64,000 bases of DNA from Ferruginibacter paludis (GTDB taxonomy: Bacteria; Bacteroidota; Bacteroidia; Chitinophagales; Chitinophagaceae): contig NZ_JAUFQJ010000005.1 of assembly GCF_030409685.1 (NCBI RefSeq), forward strand, positions 232,288-296,287, read 5' to 3'. Made by a program: the position numbers and the translations under genes. Under the pieces are notes generated by a model. It was not told where the DNA came from, did no database searches, and worked only from the letters and a program-made list of their open reading frames with translations. Every line of letters begins with the position of its first letter. The stretch's first letter is position 1. This document shows positions 44,897 to 54,984 of the stretch, one piece after another.

Positions 44897-46291
44897 CTAT
44901 TTCCACCCCCCACCCAAACTCCTGTATAAATTTACCACCGCGGTAAGTTGTTGTAACCGGTCGTTGATGCCGCCCAGCTGCGCCGCCAGCAGGCTTTGTT
45001 CTGAGGTGAGCACATCTGTATAATTAGTAGCGGAAGAATATTGCAATAACAATTTGGTGTACTCAACTGATTTTTCCAGGTTGGCAATTTGCTGCGAGCG
45101 CAGGGATTGTTTATCCGTGGCCGCCTGGTAGCTGTAGAGGGCATTGGATACTTCCTGTCCCGCTAGCAAAATAGTTTTCCGAAAGCTGGCCAGGTATTCT
45201 TCCTGCCTTGCCTGCGCAAGGGCGAGCCGTTGCCTGTTGACGCCTTTATCAAGGACCGGTTGCAAAAGCCCGCCGGCAATGTTGGCAAAAAAACTGGCTG
45301 GTAAAAATAGTTTAGATAAAGCGGTACCGGAAAATCCTGCGGCAGCGGTGATGTTGAGAGAAGGATAAAAATAAGTCCTGGCAACATTTACCAGTTCAAA
45401 TGAATTACGTAACTGGTATTCTGCCTGCTGTACATCGGGCCTGTTGGCCAATAGTTGCAATGGCACGCCGGCAGCCAGCGTTGTATCAATTGTTTGAAGA
45501 CCCAGGCTGCTCCTTAAAATAGTATCCGGATTTTTGCCCAATAAAATACTGAGGTTATTTTCCGTTTCACGAATGTTTTGTTTTAAATCCGGTATGGTTA
45601 TTTCGACAGAGTAACGGTTGGCTTCACTCTGCACAACAGCAGCGCCGGTAACCACATCCGCTTCTTTTAAAGCCTTCATGGTTTCTACTTCCCGCTTCCT
45701 GTTTTCTACCGTTTGTTGTGTTATCTTAAGTTGTGCATCTAAAGCAAGCAATGAATAATAGCTGGTGGCGATATCCGAAACCAATTGTGTTTGCACCGCC
45801 TTCCGGTAAGCTTCGCTTTGCAGCAAGGATGCTAAAGCCGCCTTTTTTGCACTGCTCAATTTACCCCAGATGTCTGCTTCCCAACTGCTGTTGGCATACA
45901 ACTGGTAGGCTTCCTGTGTTCCAAATTGTGTGGCGGGCACCCGTTGAAATGCTGCCGCTGCATTGGCGTTCAACGAAGGATATAGCGCCATGCTGCTTTG
46001 GCGAACATTGGCTGCCGCTGCTTTTATGCGTGCGATGGCAATGGAAAGATCCGGGTTATTGCTGATGCCCTGCTGAACAAGTGACCGCAGTGAAGCATCG
46101 CTGAATAATTTTTGCCATGGAATATCAGCGATGTTATTGGTGTCTGTAGAAACCGCTTTCCTGTACAGGTCAGCCCCCGCAGCACCTGCAGGCTGCACAT
46201 AAGGTTTAGCCACCTTGCACGACTGAATGATTGTACATACTATAATACTCGATACAAACATTATTTTTCTGCCGGATACAATTCGTTTCAT
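44897..46291 (-). CDS. Outer-membrane efflux channel (TolC/OprM-type lipoprotein)
   Basis: 464 residues with a signal peptide and lipobox-like cysteine (MKRIVSGRKIMFVSSIIVCTIIQSCKV). Two outer-membrane efflux-protein repeats follow, recognised by the helical barrel phrases DASLRSLVQQGISNNPDLSIAIARIKAAAA, LVSDIATSYYSLLALDAQL and the second-half counterparts GLLQPVLDKGVNRQRLALAQARQEEYLASFRKTILLAGQEVSNAL. It is the third gene of the RND efflux operon and forms the exit duct through the outer membrane. Confidence 0.92.
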   Translation of the reverse strand: MKRIVSGRKIMFVSSIIVCTIIQSCKVAKPYVQPAGAAGADLYRKAVSTDTNNIADIPWQKLFSDASLRSLVQQGISNNPDLSIAIARIKAAAANVRQSSMALYPSLNANAAAAFQRVPATQFGTQEAYQLYANSSWEADIWGKLSSAKKAALASLLQSEAYRKAVQTQLVSDIATSYYSLLALDAQLKITQQTVENRKREVETMKALKEADVVTGAAVVQSEANRYSVEITIPDLKQNIRETENNLSILLGKNPDTILRSSLGLQTIDTTLAAGVPLQLLANRPDVQQAEYQLRNSFELVNVARTYFYPSLNITAAAGFSGTALSKLFLPASFFANIAGGLLQPVLDKGVNRQRLALAQARQEEYLASFRKTILLAGQEVSNALYSYQAATDKQSLRSQQIANLEKSVEYTKLLLQYSSATNYTDVLTSEQSLLAAQLGGINDRLQQLTAVVNLYRSLGGGWK

Positions 46292-46318
46292 TCTGTTTAA
46301 CTTTCCCGTTTTATATAA

Positions 46319-49300
46319 TTATGGTTCCAGCAATTCATCATTTTCATCGTATTTGTTGCCGCGTATTTTTTCCTGCAAGGCCTGGAATATGATGAACAAT
46401 CCGGGTATTACAAACACACCCAGTACGGTACCGATCAGCATTCCGCCGATGGCGCCGGTTCCGATTGAGCGGTTGCCATAAGCACCGGCACCTGTTGCAA
46501 ACATCAAAGGCATCAATCCAAACACAAAGGCAAAGGAGGTCATCAATATCGGGCGCAGACGGGCCTTTGCACCTTCTGTGGCAGCGTCAATCAAACTCAT
46601 GCCCTTGCGTCTTCTGCCCAGAGAAAACTCCACCATCAGGATGGCGTTTTTTGCCAGCAGGCCGATGAGCATGATGAGTGAAATCTGCATGTAAATATTG
46701 TTACCGATATCAAACATTTTGGCAAACAGGTACACGCCAGATAAACCTACCGGCATGGACAGCAATACCGCCAACGGCAATAAATAACTTTCATATTGCG
46801 CACTTAACAACAAATAAACAAACACCAGGCTCAGCACAAAAATGTAGATGGATTCGGAACCGCTGGATTGTTCTTCCCTGCTGATGCCGGAGTATTCATA
46901 CCCATAGCCCGGAGGCAATGTTTGTGCCGCTACTTCCTTGATGGCTGCCAATGCTTCGCCCGAACTGAAACCCGGGTTGGGTGTACCATTGACAGAAATA
47001 GATGTAAACATATTAAACCGCGTAATGCTCTGCGGACCGTACGAACGCTTGACTTCGATGAACTCCGTAATGGGTGCCATCTGGCCACTGCCAGTCTTGA
47101 TAAACACTTTATTCAATCCTTCTAAATTAGCCCTGTAATTGGTATCAGCCTGCACCATTACGCGATATTGCTTTCCGTATTTATTAAAATTGGAAGCATA
47201 GAAACCGCCGTAATAGAATTGCATGGTACCCAATATTTCGTTCACTGAAACACCGGCCTGTTTCACTTTCGCCACATTGACGCTCAACTCGTATTGCGGA
47301 AATTTAGGGTCGAAGGAAGTGGTAGCATATTGTATCTCTTTCCGCTTTGCCAGCGCACCCAAAAATTGCTGCGCCACACCATAAAATTCATTGATGCTGT
47401 GACCTCCTTTATCCTGCAACTGAAACGCAAAACCGCCGGTACCGCCAAAGCCGGTGATGGTAGGCAGCGGAATAGAAAAGATGGAAGCTTCCCTGATGCC
47501 CGCTACTTTTTGATTGAGTTTTTTTATTACGTCAAGATTGCTTGTGCCTTTTCTTTTATCCCAGGGCTTCAGTTCTAAAAATATAATTCCATAATTACTG
47601 CCACTGCCCGCCAAAAAATTGAAGCCGATTATCTGGAATACATTTTCTATTTCGGGGATGGTTCTTGCACTATCGCTTACCTGCTTTACCACAGCAGTCG
47701 TACGTTCCATTGAAGATGCTGCCGGCAGACTGATCGGCACGAATATGGTTCCCATATCTTCATCGGGTACAAAGCTGGAAGGCGTTGTTTTTACCAGAAA
47801 TACGAATAAGGCGATGAATACACCGGTTGCCGCCACTACAATCCATTTTCTTATTGATAAAAACTGGATGGCCTTTGTATATTTTGCCGTCATGGAATCA
47901 TAAGCCGCATTAAAGCCCATACCAAAACGGTGAAGAAAATTATGATGCTCCTGCGGAACATGTTTTGGCGGCCGTAAAAACAAAGCTGCCAGTGCAGGGC
48001 ATAACGTTAAGGCATTGATGGCTGATATACCTATCGCCACTGCCAGTGTAACCCCAAACTGTTTATAAAAAACACCGGTTGATCCACCAACAAAAGTTAC
48101 CGGGATAAAAACGGCAGCCATTATAAGCGTGATGGATAAAATAGCACCGGTGATTTCCTGCATGGCATCCACAGCTGCTTTGCGGGGCGACTTATAGCCG
48201 CCCTCCAGTTTGGCATGCACGGCTTCTACCACCACGATGGCATCATCTACCACAATACCAATGGCCAGCACCAATGCAAACAAGGTGAGCAGGTTAATGC
48301 TGTAACCAAAAATGTATAAAAAGAAAAAAGTACCGGTAATACAAACAGGCACGGAGATGCCATGAATTAATGTAGAACGGAAGTCCTGCAGAAAAAGAAA
48401 TATAACCAGGAACACCAGGCCAAAACATTCCAGCAAAGTCAATATCACTTTTTCAATAGATGCGCTTAAGAATTTATTGATATCAACAATGGCGGTGTAA
48501 TGGATGCCGTCAGGAAAAGATTTGCTGGCTTCTTCCATTACTTTCTTCGACATATCGATTACCTCTCTTGCGTTGGAGCCGGGTGTTTGACTGATAGCCA
48601 TACCAACGGCCGGGAAGCCATTGAGCGAACCGGCATTGGAGTATGACAAAGCCCCAATCTCTACCCTTGCAATATCTTTAAGGTGTAATATTTGCCCGCT
48701 GTTTTTTGCTTTTACAATAATGCCTTCAAACTCCGCAACAGACTGCAATTTTCCGGTATAGGTAATTACATATTGAAAACTCTGGTCCCCGTTCTCGCCG
48801 AATTTACCGGGCGCTGCATCTACGTTTTGTTCGTTCAGTGCAGCCTGTACATCTTCGGGGGTAAGCCCGTAAATACTCATTACATCCGGCTTTAACCAGA
48901 TACGCATGGAATATTCGCGGCTGCCAAAACTGTTGGCATTACCCACACCAGGTACCCTCTTAATTTGCGGCAGCACGTTGATGTTGGCATAGTTCTGTAA
49001 AAAAGTTTGGTCGTATGCAGGCTTATCGCTGTACAATGCAAATATCAACACCATACTGCTTTGCTGCTTTCTTACGGTAACACCCACTTTCACTACTTCC
49101 TGCGGTAACTGGCTGGTGGCGCTGGATACAAGGTTCTGCACGTTCACCGCATCCTTATCCGGATCGGTACCTACCTGGAAATAAATCTGAATAGAAGCGC
49201 TTCCGTCATTGGCTGCGGAGGACGTCATGTATGTCATACCTTCCACACCATTGATGGCTTCCTCCAGCGGAATGATTACGTTGCGCAAAACTACTTCAGC

Positions 49301-49459
49301 ATTGGCACCGGTGTAAAACGCGGAAACTTGCACCGTTGGTGGCGCAATGTTTGGATACTGTTCAATAGGTAACTTGGCAAGGCCCAGTATCCCCAGCAAT
49401 ACAATGATGATAGAAATAACCGTACTGAGTACCGGCCGCTTTATAAATGTTTTAATCAT
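46319..49459 (-). CDS. RND (HAE1 family) multidrug efflux pump, AcrB-like
   Basis: 1046 residues, the normal length for AcrB/MexB pumps, with twelve membrane helices in two halves. Recognisable features: N-terminal MIKTFIKRPVLSTVISIIIVLLGILGLAKLPIEQYP; TM4 GIVVDDAIVVVEAVHAKLEGG with the proton-relay Asp pair; TM5-6 GAILSITLIMAAVFIPVTFVGG; and a C-terminal FGLMPLMFATGAGAYGNRSIGTGAIGGMLIGTVLGVFVIPGLF. It exchanges protons for hydrophobic drugs or metabolites at the inner membrane. It is flanked by its adaptor (49477) and outer-membrane channel (44897). Confidence 0.95.
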   Translation of the reverse strand: MIKTFIKRPVLSTVISIIIVLLGILGLAKLPIEQYPNIAPPTVQVSAFYTGANAEVVLRNVIIPLEEAINGVEGMTYMTSSAANDGSASIQIYFQVGTDPDKDAVNVQNLVSSATSQLPQEVVKVGVTVRKQQSSMVLIFALYSDKPAYDQTFLQNYANINVLPQIKRVPGVGNANSFGSREYSMRIWLKPDVMSIYGLTPEDVQAALNEQNVDAAPGKFGENGDQSFQYVITYTGKLQSVAEFEGIIVKAKNSGQILHLKDIARVEIGALSYSNAGSLNGFPAVGMAISQTPGSNAREVIDMSKKVMEEASKSFPDGIHYTAIVDINKFLSASIEKVILTLLECFGLVFLVIFLFLQDFRSTLIHGISVPVCITGTFFFLYIFGYSINLLTLFALVLAIGIVVDDAIVVVEAVHAKLEGGYKSPRKAAVDAMQEITGAILSITLIMAAVFIPVTFVGGSTGVFYKQFGVTLAVAIGISAINALTLCPALAALFLRPPKHVPQEHHNFLHRFGMGFNAAYDSMTAKYTKAIQFLSIRKWIVVAATGVFIALFVFLVKTTPSSFVPDEDMGTIFVPISLPAASSMERTTAVVKQVSDSARTIPEIENVFQIIGFNFLAGSGSNYGIIFLELKPWDKRKGTSNLDVIKKLNQKVAGIREASIFSIPLPTITGFGGTGGFAFQLQDKGGHSINEFYGVAQQFLGALAKRKEIQYATTSFDPKFPQYELSVNVAKVKQAGVSVNEILGTMQFYYGGFYASNFNKYGKQYRVMVQADTNYRANLEGLNKVFIKTGSGQMAPITEFIEVKRSYGPQSITRFNMFTSISVNGTPNPGFSSGEALAAIKEVAAQTLPPGYGYEYSGISREEQSSGSESIYIFVLSLVFVYLLLSAQYESYLLPLAVLLSMPVGLSGVYLFAKMFDIGNNIYMQISLIMLIGLLAKNAILMVEFSLGRRRKGMSLIDAATEGAKARLRPILMTSFAFVFGLMPLMFATGAGAYGNRSIGTGAIGGMLIGTVLGVFVIPGLFIIFQALQEKIRGNKYDENDELLEP

Positions 49460-49476
49460 TTTAGTTGCCCCGGGGG

Positions 49477-50643
49477 TTATTTAAGCTTTGCAAAAACCGA
49501 ATCAGCAGGAGCTTGTTTGGGAATAATGGTAGTGCTGTCTTTCAAGCCTATCAGGCCTTCCAGCACTACCTGGTCTCCTGCTTTCAATCCGCTGGTTACG
49601 ATAAAATACTGGCCATTGTCAGATGGCATTACTGTAATGGCATCGCTGGACACTTTGTTATTTCGATCCATGATGTACACCAGTCTTTTGTCCTGCAATT
49701 CATATGTGGCGCTTTGCGGAATTACCATGGCTGAATCAACAATCGTAGGCAGCCTTACGGTAGCACTGGCACCACTGCGGATAATCCCCAACGGATTTGC
49801 AAAGATGGCTTTGAAAGTAGCCGTACCGGTTTCGGTAGAAATGAGTCCGCTGGCCAAAGCAACTTTTCCTTTCTCAGGATATACCGACCCGTCAGCAAGT
49901 AATAAGGTAGCAGGCGGCATGTTATTAATCTTTTGTTGTATGGTAGCACCAGCTGTAGTGGAAAAATATTGCAGCAATTGTTTTTCGTTGAGCGAATAAT
50001 AAGCATATACAACCGCAATGTTGGACAGGGTTGTAAGCGGTGCCGTATTGGTGTTATTGATCAGTGCGCCAATCTTATAAGGAATCATACCAATTACTCC
50101 GTTCGCCGGGCTACGCAATATGGTATAACCTGCATTGGTACGGGCATTGGCCAGTGCGGCTTTGGTCTGGGCAAGGGCTGCTTCTTTTGCCTTCAACGAA
50201 TACTCTGCAGACTGCAATTCAAACTTGCTAACGATATCCCTTTCAACTAAAGGCTTTACTTTGGCCACCTGCATTTTGGCTGCGTCAACATCAGACTCAG
50301 CACTGCGGATCATGGCAGATGCAGTTACTACTTCTTGCTCATATTGCGGATTGCTGATGCGGAAAAGCAACTGACCTTTTGTAACAGCGGCTCCTTCCTG
50401 CACATAAATGGCGTCAAGGTAACCGTCAATTTTGGGCCTGATTTCGATGATCTCCTGGCCTTGTATGGTAGCTGGGAAATCCAGGTTGACCGAGGCTTTA
50501 CGCGGACTCATAGTAAGTACCTTATAAGCCTTCGGTGGCTGGGCGACACGTGGATCGAACGTTTTTTTATCAGAAGCACCACAGGAATGTAGCAAAATGC
50601 ACAAGAGTGCTATTGGAATATACAAAGCGTGTTTTGGTTTCAA
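49477..50643 (-). CDS. RND efflux periplasmic adaptor (AcrA/MFP family lipoprotein)
   Basis: 388 residues with a lipoprotein signal ending HSCGAS. The membrane-fusion-protein domains are visible: lipoyl-like halves (GYLDAIYVQEGAAVTKGQLLF and RTNAGYTILRSPANGVIGMI), a helical hairpin between them, a beta-barrel and a membrane-proximal domain (KVSSDAITVMPSDNGQYFIVTSGLKAGDQVVLEGLIGL). It links the pump to the outer-membrane channel. The only start near the signal peptide is TTG at 50643; no ATG lies between it and an upstream stop, so a TTG start is likely. First gene of the operon. Confidence 0.92.
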   Translation of the reverse strand: MKPKHALYIPIALLCILLHSCGASDKKTFDPRVAQPPKAYKVLTMSPRKASVNLDFPATIQGQEIIEIRPKIDGYLDAIYVQEGAAVTKGQLLFRISNPQYEQEVVTASAMIRSAESDVDAAKMQVAKVKPLVERDIVSKFELQSAEYSLKAKEAALAQTKAALANARTNAGYTILRSPANGVIGMIPYKIGALINNTNTAPLTTLSNIAVVYAYYSLNEKQLLQYFSTTAGATIQQKINNMPPATLLLADGSVYPEKGKVALASGLISTETGTATFKAIFANPLGIIRSGASATVRLPTIVDSAMVIPQSATYELQDKRLVYIMDRNNKVSSDAITVMPSDNGQYFIVTSGLKAGDQVVLEGLIGLKDSTTIIPKQAPADSVFAKLK

Positions 50644-51226
50644 TACTAATTTTTTTTGCGCACAAGTTAAATCAGGAAGTCTTAAAAAAAGAATTATAAA
50701 AATACCGGCTCTGAAATTTGCGACTGCAAAAATGCTGCGAAACGATTAAATGTTGCGACCAAACTATTGTTTCACCAGTGGATAAACGTGATACCCCACA
50801 CATCTGTTATTTTGACTATCCGAAGTAATTCTATAAAATAAAAAAACAATGTCTTTTAAAATCGACTCTGCTGTTGTTGAATTTTAAAAGACACCTCGTT
50901 TTTTGGTATGCATAAATACCCGAACTAAAAAAGTCATTTTATTTATGCATCTCTATGTAAATCATTTTGGCGTATTTGCCCGGTACTCTTTATTAAAAAA
51001 ATAGGATTAGGCATTCAATTCGCAAATCTATTGCCCCGATCCTTTAGGTCGGGGATTAAAGAATGCTTTTGGCTTCGGGCTTTAGCCCCAATAAACCTCA
51101 TTGTTAAAATAATGTGGCTAAAGCCATAAAGAAAGTTCATTGTTTACCCCGACCTAAAGGATCGGGACAATAAAAAACACAGCGATAGAATGTGTTTGCG
51201 AATTAGGCGCTTGATCCTAAAAAAGA
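50644..51226. other. Intergenic stretch carrying a nested palindromic element
   Basis: About 580 bases between the efflux operon promoter side and the rhamnosidase 3' end. The element at 51003-51218 is annotated separately. The rest (50644-51000) should hold the efflux promoter on the minus strand, but no strong TAnnTTTG element is visible there. Confidence 0.5.
51003..51218. repeat. Nested inverted-repeat (REP/BIME-like) element
   Basis: Three shells of inverted repeats lie inside one another. Outer arms at about 51003-51027 and 51195-51218 pair imperfectly, sharing AATTCGCAAA (left) and TTTGCGAATT (right). Middle arms of about 21 bases at 51034-51054 (core GATCCTTTAGGTC) pair with 51147-51166. 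Inner arms are GGCTTTAGCC at 51078-51087 and GGCTAAAGCC at 51116-51125. Such elements are usually spread in many copies by REP-associated tyrosine transposases. No transposase gene lies in the window. Confidence 0.75.
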
Positions 51227-54200
51227 CTATTGTGGAACTGTAAATTCATAAGTACCGGATTGCAATGCATAAACTGCTTTTCCTTTATCAAACCTGATGA
51301 ACTTAACACCCTGGCTGTTTGCAGCTGGCTTGCCACCTTCCTTTATATTTTTTATATCCTTTGCCGGAAGATAAAGCGTGGCTGTTGTATTGGCTGGAAC
51401 CGTTGCAGTGTATGTCAACACGCCTTTCTCCATTTTCCAACTGCTGCTGATTCTACCGTAATCAGAATCGTAGTATCCCCTGGCCCACGTCATCTCTCCT
51501 GTGGGGTCGGGTTCTGGTTGAAGAATGAATTTTTTAAAGCCCAGCTCATCCCGCTGTATTCCCAATGAATAGGCCATCATCCATTGACCGATGGCGCCAA
51601 ATGAATAATGATTAAAAGAGTTCATACTGTTGTTGCCACCAAAGCCTTTGTCTGTTGTATACCCATTCAGGCGCTCCCAAATAGAAGTGGCGCCCTGGTC
51701 AACCGCATACAACCAGGAAGGAAACTGGTTATTTTGAAGCAGCTTATACGCAAGATCGCTGTTGCCATAATCGGATAATGCTTTACTAACCCAGGCCGTT
51801 CCTATAAAGCCTGTCATCAGGGAATAATTTGGACGCTCTATACCATCATCGCCGGTGTTTTTTCTTTCAACCGCTTGTTTTAAATTCTTCACCATAAAGG
51901 GTATATTCTCTTCATTAAATGCATTGAGTGCCAGCCCTACTGCGTATGCCGTTTGTACATCTGCCACCTTCCATTCCTGCTTCTGTCCTGCTGAGCCAAA
52001 CATGCCACCACCAATAAGCCCAATCGCTTTTTTGTTAACGTTTACAAAGGTTTTATTGAAGAACATTTTGCGTTCATCATACATTTTTTTGAACCTCGCA
52101 GCGTCATTTTTATTGTTGAGTATTACGGCCACTTTGGTCATAATGTCCAAATCGAAAATATGGTACACAGTAACCAGGAAATCTGTACCCAACTGGTTAT
52201 TCTGAGGTCCGAGCCAATCACCTAACTGCCTGTCAGTACACAAGCCCGTCGTTTTATCAATGCAACTATCCAGGTAATTGATGTAAGTAACCATAGCCGC
52301 ATAATGTTCCTGCAGCAAAGCGATGTCATTGTACTGCTGGTATGCTTCCCATGCAACTGTAATGCCGGCACTGCCCCAGAGCAAACCGCCAAAGCCACCG
52401 CCCACAGGAGCTACATCGGTGAATTTTCCTTTGGGCGTTTGCACGTCACGCATGGCAAACATATGTCGTCTTAAAAATTGATCTGCATTGGAAAGATAAG
52501 TGGCAGTGCGGGAAAAAACACTGATGTCGCCCGACCAGCCCATGCGTTCATTGCGTTGTGGACAATCAGTCGGAATGGTTAAAAAATTGTCGACATTCGA
52601 CCACACTAAATTCGACCATAACTTATTTACTTTTTCATTGGAAGTTGCGTAGTCTGACGTTATTTTTTTGACAGAGCTGATGCACAACCCGTGTACTGCT
52701 TCCAATGGCAACGCTTCATCCATGCCACTGATTTCAATGTACTGATAACCGTGTGAAGTAAAATGCGGCTGCCATATTTGTTCGCCATCTTTCATCACAT
52801 AGGTATCCTGGCTCAATGCTGCCCGGTAATTTTCTGTCATCAATAAGCCCACATTATTTCCCGATTCTTTTAAGTCAGGATACAACACTTCAGCAACCCT
52901 TACCGTCAATTTTTGTCCGGCCTTACCATTTTTTATTTCGATCTTTGGAACACCGACAAAATTTTGTCCCATATTGTAAACGAATACGCCTTTGCTCACT
53001 TCCTTTACAGTTTTCGCAACAAGTGTTTTGTACAAGCCGGCGTTCTCTCCTATCTGTCCAATCAGCGCTGATTTATCATAGCTGATGTTTTCTTTTTCGC
53101 CCATAAACCCAACTGCACCTTCCCGGTAGGCCGTTCCTTCTAACGGAATATTTAATGCTGTTTTCCATTTGTTGTCATCATAACTTGCGGTACTCCAATT
53201 ATTAACGGCTGCTTCCCTTGTTGCATCATACACTTCGCCCATATCCAGGCTGCTGTATATTACCGGGCCATTGTTATAATACTTCCAGTTCTTTTCATTG
53301 GATGTAATAATATCTTTTGTCCCATCATCATAAGTAATCACCAGTTTAGCCAGTAATGATTGCCTGTCTCCAAAATGATTCCATACCGTACCAAAGCTCA
53401 GCAGACCACTCCACCAGCCTTCGCCCAGCATGGCACCAAGTGCGTTTTGTCCACTGTTTACCATGCCGGTAACATCATAGGTTTGGTACAGATGCGTGAC
53501 ATTATACTGGGTAAGGCCGGGGTTAAAATAATCCTCACCCACCCGCTTGCCGTTCAGGTATACTTCGTAAATACCACGGGATGTAACGTACAGCCTTGCT
53601 GCTTCAATTTTTTTACCGGCAGTTGCAAAATTTGTCCGTAGCATGGGCATTGCATTGTGGCTTGGATCGGCTACAACAAAAAGGCCTGCGCTACCACCAT
53701 CTACCTGGTAGGCATTATTTTTTATGCTGAAGCCCGATTTGTTATCTGCAGTAAACATTTTATAAATACCATCGTATGCAGGCTTTGCAAGGTCTTCGTA
53801 AAACAAGGTATTGGCCGGGTTACGGATATTGGATACGGTTACATTGGAGAAGGCTGCCTGTTGTCCGGCATCTGCAGAAAAGCCCATATCACAGAGCATT
53901 CCAAATGTAATATAATCGCCGCCGGAACCCATGGGGTTTAAATTTACAACAGCGCCTTTATCAAATGAGGGATAAGGCCTGGCGCCCGCTGATTCCTTTT
54001 TTGGCTCAGTTACAAAAAATGAAAGGCTGTCATCCAGCATTACAGATAGCTTACCAAATTCATCTTTGATTGCAATGCGGTGGTTGCTGTTTTTATTGCT
54101 GCTGTTAATAAATTCTGTTTTAATATCAAAGGTTTTTATCGCCTTCGATGCTGTATCTTTTGGTGTGTATCCGGCACGGTAAAAATGCAGTTTTGCCCTG

Positions 54201-54889
54201 CCTGCCGGTGTTCCGTCCACGCCTGAAACATCCAGTTCAACTTTCAGGTAACTCTGGTTCTTTGCGTTTTGCACCTGGAAGATATTCTTGTTTTTATCCA
54301 TCAGTCTTGGATCATTTGCACCCAATACAATACTTGCCTTTGAACTTCCCTGTGCTATTGCCAGTGTATATTTTAAATTAAATAATGGCAGGTATTTGGA
54401 ATAGAGTACCAAGTCTTCATTGCTTCCACCAATCCATGAAGCGCCATCCCATGCAGACAATGCAGGGTTCATCAGCCCGGTCTCAAACCACGAAGCTGCC
54501 TTTGTTGCTTTTCCTTTCTGATCCCAGGCAGTCACAGCCCAATTATATCTTGTTGCTGCTTTTAACGGAACTCCGGCATACACTATTCCAAGGGCAGTCC
54601 CATCGGCAATTTTTTTTGAGTTCCATACAACAACTCCTTTTGCATCTTTCACCTCCAGTTGGTAAGCAGTTTGCGCATAATTTCTTTCACCGGCAGGTGC
54701 GGCCATTTGCCAGCTAAAGCGGGGCAATTTTACATCAATGCCAATAGGTGTTTTGGTATATTCCACCCGCAGGTTATCAATAACTGCCTGGGCCATGATG
54801 GAATTAGTCAGTAAAAAAATTATGCCCATCAATAATACAGGCAACATTAATTGTTTGGTTGTTGAAGATCGTTGGTTCATATGGAGCAT
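51227..54889 (-). CDS. Secreted alpha-L-rhamnosidase (GH78), long form
   Basis: 1220 residues with an N-terminal signal/hydrophobic segment (LMLPVLLMGIIFLLTNSIMAQ); starts at 54889 or the ATG at 54880 are both possible. Beta-sandwich modules fill the first half (carbohydrate-binding-like, about 30-600). The (alpha/alpha)6 catalytic barrel follows, with the GH78 motif PTDCPQRNERMGWSGD around residue 780 (the acid Asp/Glu region), and a C-terminal beta domain (LGFKKFILQPEPDP...). GH78 enzymes remove terminal alpha-L-rhamnose from plant glycosides or pectin side chains with inversion. It is followed 95 bases downstream on the transcription side by nothing else and preceded by the second rhamnosidase, probably in one operon. 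Confidence 0.92.
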   Translation of the reverse strand: MLHMNQRSSTTKQLMLPVLLMGIIFLLTNSIMAQAVIDNLRVEYTKTPIGIDVKLPRFSWQMAAPAGERNYAQTAYQLEVKDAKGVVVWNSKKIADGTALGIVYAGVPLKAATRYNWAVTAWDQKGKATKAASWFETGLMNPALSAWDGASWIGGSNEDLVLYSKYLPLFNLKYTLAIAQGSSKASIVLGANDPRLMDKNKNIFQVQNAKNQSYLKVELDVSGVDGTPAGRAKLHFYRAGYTPKDTASKAIKTFDIKTEFINSSNKNSNHRIAIKDEFGKLSVMLDDSLSFFVTEPKKESAGARPYPSFDKGAVVNLNPMGSGGDYITFGMLCDMGFSADAGQQAAFSNVTVSNIRNPANTLFYEDLAKPAYDGIYKMFTADNKSGFSIKNNAYQVDGGSAGLFVVADPSHNAMPMLRTNFATAGKKIEAARLYVTSRGIYEVYLNGKRVGEDYFNPGLTQYNVTHLYQTYDVTGMVNSGQNALGAMLGEGWWSGLLSFGTVWNHFGDRQSLLAKLVITYDDGTKDIITSNEKNWKYYNNGPVIYSSLDMGEVYDATREAAVNNWSTASYDDNKWKTALNIPLEGTAYREGAVGFMGEKENISYDKSALIGQIGENAGLYKTLVAKTVKEVSKGVFVYNMGQNFVGVPKIEIKNGKAGQKLTVRVAEVLYPDLKESGNNVGLLMTENYRAALSQDTYVMKDGEQIWQPHFTSHGYQYIEISGMDEALPLEAVHGLCISSVKKITSDYATSNEKVNKLWSNLVWSNVDNFLTIPTDCPQRNERMGWSGDISVFSRTATYLSNADQFLRRHMFAMRDVQTPKGKFTDVAPVGGGFGGLLWGSAGITVAWEAYQQYNDIALLQEHYAAMVTYINYLDSCIDKTTGLCTDRQLGDWLGPQNNQLGTDFLVTVYHIFDLDIMTKVAVILNNKNDAARFKKMYDERKMFFNKTFVNVNKKAIGLIGGGMFGSAGQKQEWKVADVQTAYAVGLALNAFNEENIPFMVKNLKQAVERKNTGDDGIERPNYSLMTGFIGTAWVSKALSDYGNSDLAYKLLQNNQFPSWLYAVDQGATSIWERLNGYTTDKGFGGNNSMNSFNHYSFGAIGQWMMAYSLGIQRDELGFKKFILQPEPDPTGEMTWARGYYDSDYGRISSSWKMEKGVLTYTATVPANTTATLYLPAKDIKNIKEGGKPAANSQGVKFIRFDKGKAVYALQSGTYEFTVPQ

Positions 54890-54984
54890 GCTGTTTTTAA
54901 AATTAACTTATGGCAGAAGACTGTTGGTAATTGAATTACCCGCCTTAATGGTTTTGTATTTATAAAATTTCATCAGCAATCGTG

